Shown: positions 19,837 through 26,678 of the stretch, one piece after another | How positions within the stretch are numbered: the first letter of the stretch is position 1 | Layout: each line of letters begins with the position of its first letter | Source of the DNA: Oscillospiraceae bacterium | GTDB taxonomy: Bacteria; Bacillota; Clostridia; Oscillospirales; Oscillospiraceae | NCBI GenBank assembly: GCA_910575505.1 | Contig: CAJTFK010000005.1 | Location: 62,001 to 126,000, forward strand | Reading direction: 5' to 3' | DNA length: 64,000 nucleotides | Program-made: the position numbers and the translations under genes | The notes under the pieces: generated by a model | Database searches by the model: none | What the model was told of the DNA's origin: nothing | What the model saw: only the letters and a program-made list of their open reading frames with translations

Positions 19837-20459
19837 TACGCGTACACCTCCTCAATCTTGGAGAGGGCGGCCTGATCCACCACCAGGAACTTCGCGTTCA
19901 GAATGTCATAGACATTCAGCTGGTTGGCGGGGGTGGTCAGCACGCCGGGGATGTTCCGGGCGCTCTTGACGATGATCTGGTCCACGGCGGGGGTGACCAC
20001 AACGGCCTTGCCCTCCACCTTCACGGCGTCCAGGAACTTGCGGAAGCTGGCGGTTTTGATGGCGTCCTGCTTGATGGCGTCGATGACCACCAGGCTGCCC
20101 TCAGCGGCCTTGGCGGAGAGGACGGACTTCAGAGCCAGCCGGCGGACCTTCTTGTTCAGAACATAACGGTAGCTCCGGGGCTTCGGCGCAAAGACGATGC
20201 CGCCGTGGGTCCACTGGGGAGCCCGGGTGCTGCCCTGACGGGCGTGGCCGGTTCCCTTCTGACGCCAGGGCTTTCTGCCGCCGCCGGAAACCTCGGCGCG
20301 GGTCAGGGCGCTCTGAGTGCCCTGGCGGCAGTTGGCCAGGTGGTTCTTGACCACTTCGTGAACAACCGCCTCGTTGGGCTCGATGCCGAAAATGGCGTCA
20401 TTGAGCTCCACAGTGCCGACTTCAGCGCCGGCCATGTTCAAAACTTTCACAGTAGACAT
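19836..20459 (-). CDS. rplD: 50S ribosomal protein uL4
   Basis: 207 aa. The extended tunnel loop (SGGGRKPWRQKGTGHARQGS) is clear. In several bacteria L4 also represses its own S10 operon through the leader. That is relevant here because the leader before rpsJ contains a terminator-like hairpin. Confidence 0.98.
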   Translation of the reverse strand: MSTVKVLNMAGAEVGTVELNDAIFGIEPNEAVVHEVVKNHLANCRQGTQSALTRAEVSGGGRKPWRQKGTGHARQGSTRAPQWTHGGIVFAPKPRSYRYVLNKKVRRLALKSVLSAKAAEGSLVVIDAIKQDAIKTASFRKFLDAVKVEGKAVVVTPAVDQIIVKSARNIPGVLTTPANQLNVYDILNAKFLVVDQAALSKIEEVYA

Positions 20460-20478
20460 TTATTTCAGCACCCCTTTC

Positions 20479-21198
20479 TTACTTGCTTCTGGCGGAGGCC
20501 TTCTGCGGGTTGCGGCCGGAAGCCTTCTGCGGGTTCTTGCTGATGTCCGCGCCGGCCTGCTTGACCTTGTGGACCTTGACGGTGGACTTGATGGTGACCA
20601 GCCCGCCCTTGGGACCGGGGACAGCGCCGCAGACGACCAGCATGTTCAGCTCCGGATCGACCTTCACGACAGAGAGGTTCTGCACGGTCACCTGGTCGAC
20701 GCCCATGTGGCCCGCGCCGTCGCGGCCCTTGGCGATGTGGCCCGGAGTGGTGCCGGCGCCCAGGGAGCCCTGATGCCGGTGGACGGGGCCGCCGCCGTGG
20801 GTGTTGCGCTTCACGGCCGCGCCGTGGCGCTTGACTACGCCCTGGAAGCCGTGGCCCTTGCTGGTGCCGGTGACGTCCACGAAGTCCCCGGCGGCGAAGG
20901 TATCGGCCTTGACAATGTCACCGATATTCAGCGCGTCCGCGTTCTCCAGGTCGAATTCCTTCAGATGCTTCTTGGGGCCCACGCCAGCCTTGTTCAGGTG
21001 GCCCAGCTCGGGCTTGGTGAGCTTGCGCTCGGCAATGTCCTCGAAGCCCAGCTGAACGGCGGTGTAGCCGTCCTTCTCAGCCGTCTTCTTCTGCACGACC
21101 ACGCAGGGGCCCGCCTCGATGACCGTGACGGGGATCACATGGCCGTTCTCGTCAAAAATCTGGGACATGCCCACTTTTTTGCCGATGATCGCTTTCAT
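20479..21198 (-). CDS. rplC: 50S ribosomal protein uL3 with repeated C-terminal tail
   Basis: 239 aa, about 25-30 longer than usual. Core is normal ([32 protein letters not shown] ... HRHQGSLG). The tail [19 protein letters not shown] carries a direct duplication of NPQKAS, mirrored in the DNA near 20490-20530. Preceded by a 236-bp spacer from rpsJ. Confidence 0.97.
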   Translation of the reverse strand: MKAIIGKKVGMSQIFDENGHVIPVTVIEAGPCVVVQKKTAEKDGYTAVQLGFEDIAERKLTKPELGHLNKAGVGPKKHLKEFDLENADALNIGDIVKADTFAAGDFVDVTGTSKGHGFQGVVKRHGAAVKRNTHGGGPVHRHQGSLGAGTTPGHIAKGRDGAGHMGVDQVTVQNLSVVKVDPELNMLVVCGAVPGPKGGLVTIKSTVKVHKVKQAGADISKNPQKASGRNPQKASARSK

Positions 21199-21434
21199 GT
21201 AGGTTCCTCCTTAGAATAAGGTTATTGGTTGGGCGAGGCGGCCATTGGGAACCGTTGCTCGGCCAACTTGACCCGCCCGCGTCGTTCGGAAGAAATTCCG
21301 TTCCCTCTTTTTCCCTCTTCCCGTCCCAGGCGCTTCATTGGGTTTGCCTTGGAATTTCGGGAGCGGGAGACAGTCTGGAAAACCGGCAATCCCTTAGGAG
21401 GGGCGCGGACAGCGGTACAACATAGAAACAGGGA
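21199..21434 (-). other. Long spacer between rpsJ and rplC
   Basis: 236 bp without a credible gene, in an operon whose gaps are normally 12-25 bp. It ends in a TAAGGAGG ribosome binding site for rplC and contains GC-rich inverted segments (for example GTTGGCC...). No resemblance to the other long spacer was seen by eye. Confidence 0.5.
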
Positions 21435-21746
21435 TTACAGCTTGATCTCGATGTCCACGCCGGCGGGCAACTCCAGGGCCATCAGGGCCTCCACGGTCTT
21501 CGGAGAGGACTTGGAGATGTCGATGAGGCGCTTGTGAGTGCGGCGCTCAAACTGCTCGCGGCTGTCCTTGTACTTATGCACAGCGCGGATAATGGTGACG
21601 ATTTCCTTTTTGGTGGGCAGAGGGATGGGGCCGGAAACCTCAGCGCCGGTGCGCTTGGCGGTCTCCACGATCTTCTCGGCGCTCTGGTCAATCACCTGAT
21701 GGTCATAGGCCTTCAGCCGGATACGGATCTTTTCTTTCTGAGCCAT
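21435..21746 (-). CDS. rpsJ: 30S ribosomal protein uS10
   Basis: 103 aa: [20 protein letters not shown], ending [16 protein letters not shown]. The ATG at 21746 with AGGAGG 7 bp upstream is chosen; longer in-frame starts run into the leader. First gene of the operon. The tuf/fus genes that often precede it are not here. Confidence 0.98.
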   Translation of the reverse strand: MAQKEKIRIRLKAYDHQVIDQSAEKIVETAKRTGAEVSGPIPLPTKKEIVTIIRAVHKYKDSREQFERRTHKRLIDISKSSPKTVEALMALELPAGVDIEIKL

Positions 21747-21765
21747 AACTGTTTCCTCCTGATTT

Positions 21766-21798
21766 CGTAGGTAGTTTTTCGAGTCTCGACAACCTACG
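21766..21798 (-). promoter_or_regulatory. Leader hairpin just upstream of rpsJ
   Basis: Seven-bp inverted repeat CGTAGGT/ACCTACG enclosing a smaller TCGAGACTCGA palindrome, 20 bp before the rpsJ start. It would form a stem-loop in the mRNA leader close to the ribosome binding site. Confidence 0.55.
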
Positions 21799-21849
21799 GC
21801 GAGAGAAATTTTTCTGTCCGCGGAACCGTGCGTATCATTCCAGCTCATG

Positions 21850-21878
21850 AAAAAACCGGCGCAGAGATGCTGGCCGGT
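21850..21878 (-). terminator. Terminator-like attenuator in the S10 leader
   Basis: In the transcript direction the leader reads ACCGGC, 12-nt loop, GCCGGT and then six T, about 100 nt before rpsJ. This is the form of an intrinsic terminator, placed between promoter and first gene, so read-through must be regulated or partial. Confidence 0.6.
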
Positions 21879-22031
21879 CCCGTCATGGCGCGGCGATCTA
21901 CGCTGCGCACAGACTTTTCTCAGCCGCCCGATGATCGGACATACTCCCCGGAAGTTACCTCTTTCGAGCAATCTCCCGGTTCATCGCAGTTTCGCGGCGC
22001 GGGACGCTCTCTCCCCGTCGCGTACTTGCCT

Positions 22032-22060
22032 ATCATAAAAGAAAATTCTCCCTCTGTCAA
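22032..22060 (-). promoter_or_regulatory. Promoter of the S10-spc-alpha operon
   Basis: TTGACA, 17 bp, TATGAT on the minus strand, only one base from consensus. Predicted start near 22024 gives a leader of about 278 nt before rpsJ. Confidence 0.85.
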
Positions 22061-22384
22061 GAGGGAATTTGATGTTTTTTATAAAATTTATATGGATTCT
22101 CGCTTTTGGGCAAAATTTTTCGCACCGCGGTTGGAATCAGCGGCCGGCGAACCGGAGCGTCAGCCCGGCCCGGTCCGCACCCCCGGGGTCCCGGCTGTAC
22201 GCAGCCGGCAGCATACTCCCGGCTTTCCAGGTCTTGGCATAGCCCGAAATGCTGTATACCGGCTGTCCGCTGTTCGGCCGCCGGGACGGCTCTTTGAAAC
22301 AAAAGAGACGGCAACTGCCCGCCAGGCAGGCCCCGTGGCGTATCTGTTAGGACCGCGCCCCGAAGCGTCTCGAAAGGTAAGGAT
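22061..22384. other. Unassigned region upstream of the ribosomal operon
   Basis: About 320 bp with an AT-rich edge (22061-22120) and then GC-rich sequence. No convincing gene, RNA or repeat was recognised. It forms the boundary between the chromosomal backbone and the mobile-element debris. Confidence 0.4.
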
Positions 22385-22740
22385 TTGAGTACAAACACAA
22401 TCTGCGGTTTCACGGAAAAGGCGCCGGACATTGTCAAGCACACGGACCTGCCGCCCTCCCTGGGCTGCACGCTGAAGCGGGCCGGCAGCTACTACACTAC
22501 GGCTGAGATGGACAGCATCCGCATCAAGGAACGCCTTATCCGGAGGCGCTCCTCTACCCGGCAGGGCGGCGGCGCCATCTCGTTCCTCCAGGAGTTCTGC
22601 GGAATGCGCTTCCCGGAGGCGGCGGATTACCTGCTGGCTTACCACAGACGGCGTCGCCGCAAAGCCCGCTCATCTCCGTTTCCGCCTTGCGGCGAAAACT
22701 TCACCCGCTCCCTATTACAATATAATTATAGCAACCCAGT
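22385..22740 (+). pseudogene. Fragment of CHC2/DUF3991-type primase-like protein of a conjugative element
   Basis: The translated segment reads TLKRAGSYYTTAEMDSIRIK and GGGAISFLQEFCGMRFPEAA, the N-terminal pattern of primase-like proteins carried by Tn1549-type elements. After ...YLLAYH the reading breaks up: residues resembling KPLISVS continue in a different frame, so at least one frameshift is present. It stops at the border of the IS630 relic. Too short and degraded to function. Confidence 0.65.
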
Positions 22741-23339
22741 AAAATAGCAGCATATTGACTTATAGCAATCCAAGAAATTAACAGGGGATACCGGCGGCAG
22801 AAAACCAACCGGCGCAGTCCGATGGACGGATTCGCGGGAAAGCCTCAGCAATACCATGCGGAAGCAGGGATAATAATCTGATTTTCAGCTTGCGAAGAAC
22901 CGCCTTGATTTTAGACCGCATATGTTCGATTGAATTCAAATCGGGGCTGTACGCCGGTAAGTACAGTAATTTCATGCCGGCTCCCTGTAAAAGCGTCTGG
23001 ACCTCTTTGACATGATGCGTGCGCATATAATCCATAACAACAGTATCCCCAGCGTGCAGCGTGGGAATGAGCGTGTTCCTGAGAGCGTCCAGAAATTTTT
23101 CACAGGTCGTTCCACCGCTGTAAACCGTATGGGCAGTCTCACCGTTGCGTCTTACGGAGGAAAGAATCGTGGTATTGACAGGCGTATTCAAGGGAGTCTT
23201 GTCTACAGACCGCTTGCCGCTGTCTGTACATCGCAGGTCTGTTCATATGCCTCTGCCAGTAGTTTTCGCGCCTCGTTGTGTAACATTGCCATCACCTTCT
23301 GATAACATTCCACACCTCATGTCAGTATACTGCTATTTT
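22741..23339 (-). mobile_element. Internally deleted IS630-family element
   Basis: About 600 bp bounded by 19-bp inverted repeats with two mismatches (AAAATAGCAGCATATTGAC at 22741-22759 against its complement at 23321-23339). It keeps the start of a transposase (MLHNEARKLLAEAYE from 23286) and its C-terminal DDE half, but the middle of about 130 codons is missing. A non-autonomous derivative of the element type seen complete at 25620-26626. Confidence 0.8.
22778..23286 (-). pseudogene. IS630 transposase, internal deletion
   Basis: The N-terminal 20 codons (MLHNEARKLLAEAYEQTCDV) match the complete copy at 25685. A stop then follows, and the frame resumes at TPLNTPVNTTILSSVRRNGE. Its second catalytic Asp (VVMDYMRTHH) and the Glu region (DLNSIEHMRSKIKAVLRKL) remain, but the first DDE Asp (FLDESG in the other copy) is deleted, so it cannot be active. 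Confidence 0.8.
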
Positions 23340-23340
23340 G

Positions 23341-23384
23341 GTTGAGAGCAAAGTGAATTGCGTCATCAAGAGCATCGGGAGAAC
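23341..23384 (-). mobile_element. Stub of a second IS630 transposase C-terminus
   Basis: About 44 bp nearly identical to the complete IS630 copy near 26511-26556 (codons for SPDALDDAIHFAL), sitting between the deleted IS630 and the methylase fragment. One mismatch (GACGCA for GATGCA). It shows a further IS630 copy was once here and that another element landed inside or beside it. Confidence 0.75.
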
Positions 23385-23420
23385 GTCCCTTATGTGCTTC
23401 AACGCATAAGGGACGTTCTC
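23379..23420. repeat. 16-bp perfect inverted repeat at the methylase break point
   Basis: GAGAACGTCCCTTATG, 10-nt loop, then its exact complement CATAAGGGACGTTCTC. One arm is genuine methylase coding sequence (ENVP), the other a mirror copy joined to the IS630 stub through the shared CGTTCTC. This pattern is expected from a snap-back or template-switch rearrangement. Confidence 0.8.
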
Positions 23421-23774
23421 GAACAGCGCGAACCTGGGGTATCTGCCATGTGTCGCCTCCCTCATCTCAAAAATGATGCGGATAGCCTCTAAAAAAAGAC
23501 CGCTCCGCTCGTCTGCCAGCCCCCGGCGCTGGCCAGCCAGAGATAATCCTTGGCAAGGGCTTCCAAATGCGATGATGTCCACAGGGGGCAGTTTTGCTCC
23601 ATCCAGACTGGTCACATCGCCAACGTGGGCCATATCGGGGAAGAATTTCTTCGTGACCGACACACAGGACGACACGATCTCGCTGGCCCACAGAGGACGG
23701 ATGCCATAAAAAGAGGCGGCATAGGGAAAGCCCCCGATGCCGTCAAACAGAGAACCTAATGTAATTTCCCGCAA
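23409..23774 (-). pseudogene. DNA (cytosine-5) methyltransferase, 3'-truncated
   Basis: About 120 residues of a C5 methylase: motif I LFDGIGGFPYAASF, motif IV GSPCQGLSLAGQ with the catalytic Cys, motif VI FENVP. The target-recognition domain and motifs VIII-X are gone, the frame continuing into inverted-repeat and IS sequence. Starts at TTG behind GAGGTGA and overlaps the spacing of the XF1762 gene. Such methylases are standard cargo of Tn1549-like elements. Confidence 0.85.
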
Positions 23775-23783
23775 GCTGTCACC

Positions 23784-24248
23784 TCAAAGCCATTTTTCGT
23801 ACCGCAGTTTCTTTTGCGGCGGATAGAGGTCGGCGGCGGGGCGGCGCTTTCCAGTCCATCGTTCTCCGCCAGCGGGACCGGCGCATTGCCAGCCAGCGGC
23901 CCGGAGGCTTGTTCCCGGTTCGGTATCCAGGGTGTAGGTGATGATCTTCCGGTAGCCCATGGCCCTCGCCGCCCGTGCCGCTGCCCCGTAGAGCATACTG
24001 CAAGCGTTCTCCGTCCCGGTGGTACACAGGCGGTTGACCTCCAGGGTCAGGCCGTCATCCAGATACCGGCTGACCGGTCGGCCCATGATCGCTACACCCA
24101 CCAGCTCGCCGTCCTGAGTGCAGCCAATGGAAAACTTGTGGCCGGTCACGCCTTTGTGATGCCGGTGGTTCCGTTCAACAAAGGCGTTGGCCTCCCGCAG
24201 GGATATAGGGGTCAGGGCCAGCACTTCACCGCTCCCCACGGGCCGCAC
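23784..24248 (-). CDS. XF1762 family (acetyltransferase-like) protein of a conjugative element
   Basis: 154 aa from a GTG start. LTPISLREANAFVERNHRHH and the GxxxxGVAIMGRPVSR-type core followed by LEVNRLCTTGTENACSMLYG resemble XF1762/GNAT-fold proteins found in integrative conjugative elements. The reading frame is intact. It overlaps the end of the SpoVG gene by 23 bp, keeping the original element's operon order. Biochemical activity is unknown. Confidence 0.7.
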   Translation of the reverse strand: MRPVGSGEVLALTPISLREANAFVERNHRHHKGVTGHKFSIGCTQDGELVGVAIMGRPVSRYLDDGLTLEVNRLCTTGTENACSMLYGAAARAARAMGYRKIITYTLDTEPGTSLRAAGWQCAGPAGGERWTGKRRPAADLYPPQKKLRYEKWL

Positions 24249-24663
24249 TCTTCTTCGGGGCAGGGGGCTGGTCTGCTACCTGGGACTTTTTCTGACTGAG
24301 GCTGTTCAGCACCGAGGACCGCTGCATTGCCTGTTCCCCACGGGCGGTAATGCGCTCCACCGCCCGCTGGTACTCACCCAGGACGGCGCTGTTGAGGGCC
24401 TCCCGCATTTCCTTCGTGGTGGGATGGCAAATGTCCTGGAAGTTGCCTTGACCGTCCCTCCGGGTGGGCATGGCAACAAACAGGCCGTTCTTTCCATCCA
24501 CGATCTTCACACCCTTTACGGTGAAACAGCCGCCCAGAGTGACGTTAGCGGTCGCCAGGATATTGCTCTCCTTCTGAGTGGGGTAGACCTTTACTTCCAG
24601 GTCCAGCTTAGTGGCTTGCGCAGGCTGACCGCCGCCAGCCTCTGGGGATTTGAACTCGTCCAT
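24226..24663 (-). CDS. SpoVG-family protein of a conjugative element
   Basis: 145 aa. The SpoVG fold spans about residues 17-100 (LDLEVKVYPTQKESNILATA, then GLFVAMPTRRDGQGNFQDIC and HPTTKEMREALNSAVL), followed by a polar tail ending PAPKKSAARGER. SpoVG proteins bind nucleic acids; the form encoded here is the one located between VirB6-like and methylase genes in Tn1549-type elements, distinct from the chromosomal sporulation regulator. AGGAGAG lies 6-7 bp before the ATG. Confidence 0.8.
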   Translation of the reverse strand: MDEFKSPEAGGGQPAQATKLDLEVKVYPTQKESNILATANVTLGGCFTVKGVKIVDGKNGLFVAMPTRRDGQGNFQDICHPTTKEMREALNSAVLGEYQRAVERITARGEQAMQRSSVLNSLSQKKSQVADQPPAPKKSAARGER

Positions 24664-24700
24664 TTTTCACTCTCCTGTTTTATTTATGGAATATAGTATG

Positions 24701-25561
24701 TCAGTGGGCGGCAAATACGCTTTTGGCAAGGCTCCCGGTCTTAAACAGGGTGAAACACAGCAGCACCGTATAGCCCATACAGGTCCAGATTGCTGTACTC
24801 ACGTCTCCGCCTGTGCCGATATTCCGAATGAGTACGGCGTAAATGGCAACGCAGATCATAATAAGGAACGCCTGGAAACCGAGGGCGAACAGCGACCGGA
24901 GATAGCTCTGGCCCATGCCGCCCCACTCTTTGCCCATCATTGCTGCCATAGGGATGGGAGCCACACTGGTGACAAGATATATCTCTATCATCCGCCCGAA
25001 GGTGATGATGAAGATGCAGATGGTGAGCGCCCACATGGTAATGCCTACAAAGAAGGATTGGACCTACAGGCCAAGCAGCGGCCCCAGGTCCATCGCCTCC
25101 AGCTGTGTTTCTAAATCGGTGATGATGGCAGAGAAATCAATGCTGGTACTGCCCACGATTACGCCGGACGCCCGGTTGACTACACTTTGGGTCAGGTCAA
25201 AAACACCCATGACGATATTCCAGGTGTTACTCACAATCAGCACGGCGCAGGCACTCTTAAATATCCACTTGAAAAACATCCAGGTGTCCACGTCGTTGAG
25301 ATTGTTGCGCTCAGTGAGCATCTGTATCAGCTCCAACGTCATCACGATGGTGAGGATAACGCCAGCAACCGGAAGGATAACAGTGTTTGAGAGGTTGCGG
25401 ACCATGTTGAAGATGCCACTGTTCCACGCCTGGGGAGTCAAGCCAACTTGGGTGCTGATTTCCCCCACACGGGTGTTCACACTGTCAAACAGCCCGGAGA
25501 GGTTGCTGAGTATGCCGCTAATCAGCAGCTCTTTCAGCCAGTCGGTAATGGCGTCCATCAA
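24701..25561 (-). pseudogene. VirB6/TrbL-like conjugation membrane protein, broken by an in-frame stop
   Basis: Reading minus from 25558 gives MDAITDWLKELLISGILSNL, several hydrophobic helices, then ...DLGPLLGL, a TAG at 25066-25064, and in the same frame VQSFFVGITMWALTICIFII through two or three more helices to 24701. Without the amber codon it would be about 286 aa, the size of VirB6-like proteins of Tn1549-type transfer systems. The IS630 insertion 60 bp upstream has also cut it from its operon. Confidence 0.8.
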
Positions 25562-25619
25562 AAAGCCTATGGATGATCCTCTCCTTTCTGGCCAGCGGTG
25601 CGCCGCAGGCCGTGTTGTT

Positions 25620-26626
25620 TAGAGCGGTTCTCAGAAATAGCAACAAAGGAGCAAATAAGGTAAAATAGCATCGAGGTGAGAAAGATGCTGCATAACGAAG
25701 CGAGGAATTTGCTGGTAGAAGCATATGAAAAAACACATGACGCAAAAGGAATCGCATTGGCATACGGAGTATCGGTGCCGACAGTATACCGACTGGCCGA
25801 ACAAAAGGCCAAAACCGGAAGTGTGGATCTGCGGGTCAGCAAAAGAGGGCGCAAGCGTGTACTGGGGCAGGACGCTTTAGAAAAAATAGCGAAAACGATA
25901 GACGCCCGGCCGGATATCACGCTGGCAGAAATCGTAGAGAAATTGGAACTGCCAGTTAGAATAGAAACGGTGCGGCGGGCGATCCAGGCAATGGGGTACC
26001 GGCGCAAAAAGAAGATGATCCACGCTTCAGAACAGGAGCGTCCCCGATGTGCAGGCCAAGAGAGAACAATGGAGTGGGTTTGCGAAGACAGTCCAGGCAT
26101 CTCATCTGGTTTTCCTGGATGAAAGTGGTGTGAATATCGATATGGCCAGACGTTATGGCCGGGGAAAAGGGGGCCGGCGCGTGGTAGATCATGCGCCGCT
26201 GAACACGCCGCAATCCACTACCATTTTGTCTTCCGTTCGACTGGATGGAGAAGTGGCCTTTACGATTTTTCAAGGTGGAACAACAGGAGATAAATTCCTG
26301 ACTTATCTGAAAGATGTTCTGATCCCTACTCTCCATCCAGGAAATATCGTGGTAATGGACAATCTCAGGACCCATCATATCCAAGCGGTGGGTGAACTGC
26401 TGCGTGGTGCTGGAGCAGAGGTCCTTTATTTGCCTCCATACAGTCCGGATTTGAATCCGATTGAAAAGCTCTGGTCTAAAGTGAAGGCTATTTTGAGAAA
26501 GCTTCGCGTCCGTTCTCCCGATGCTCTTGATGATGCAATTCACTTTGCTCTCAACTGTGTTTCTGCTGCCGATTGCGTTGGCTGGTTCTGTTGCGCTGGC
26601 TATTGTTTATTTTGAGAATTGCTCTA
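25620..26626 (+). mobile_element. IS630-family insertion sequence with TA target duplication
   Basis: About 1.0 kb. Inverted ends GAGCGGTTCTCAGAAATA and GAGCAATTCTCAAAATAA (15 of 18 identical) are flanked on both sides by TA (25620-25621 and 26625-26626), the hallmark of IS630/Tc1 insertion. It encodes one transposase in two frames. It lies exactly between the conjugative-element remnant and the chromosomal D-aminoacylase gene. Confidence 0.88.
25685..26615 (+). CDS. IS630-family transposase in two overlapping frames (+1 shift)
   Basis: Frame 1 (25685-26122) holds the helix-turn-helix N-terminus (MLHNEARNLLVEAYEKTHDA, GIALAYGVSVPTVYRLAEQK). The second frame, open from 26049 to 26615, holds the DDE catalytic half: FLDESG, VVMDNLRTHH and SPDLNPIEKLWSKVKA. 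Continuity needs a +1 shift at CGT CCC C (26038-26045). That could be programmed slippage on CCC-C or a one-base insertion that killed the gene. Otherwise complete. Confidence 0.82.
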
Positions 26627-26678
26627 GGTTTTGCGCGCCATTCTTTATCAGGCACACGCCTCAGACCTCCCCTCATTT

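Noticed and set aside
22061..22384. Possible gene or rRNA remnant between the S10 promoter and the conjugative debris
   Set aside because: No open frame with a ribosome binding site and no recognisable RNA sequence; left as unassigned.
25064..25066. TAG in the VirB6-like gene as a pyrrolysine or suppressed codon
   Set aside because: No pyrrolysine genes or downstream signal are seen, and the surrounding element is full of other inactivating changes, so a nonsense mutation is the simpler reading.
22741..26626. Composite transposon bounded by two IS630 copies
   Set aside because: The copies are in opposite orientation with different ends, one is internally deleted, and each has its own boundaries. 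Independent insertions explain the region better.
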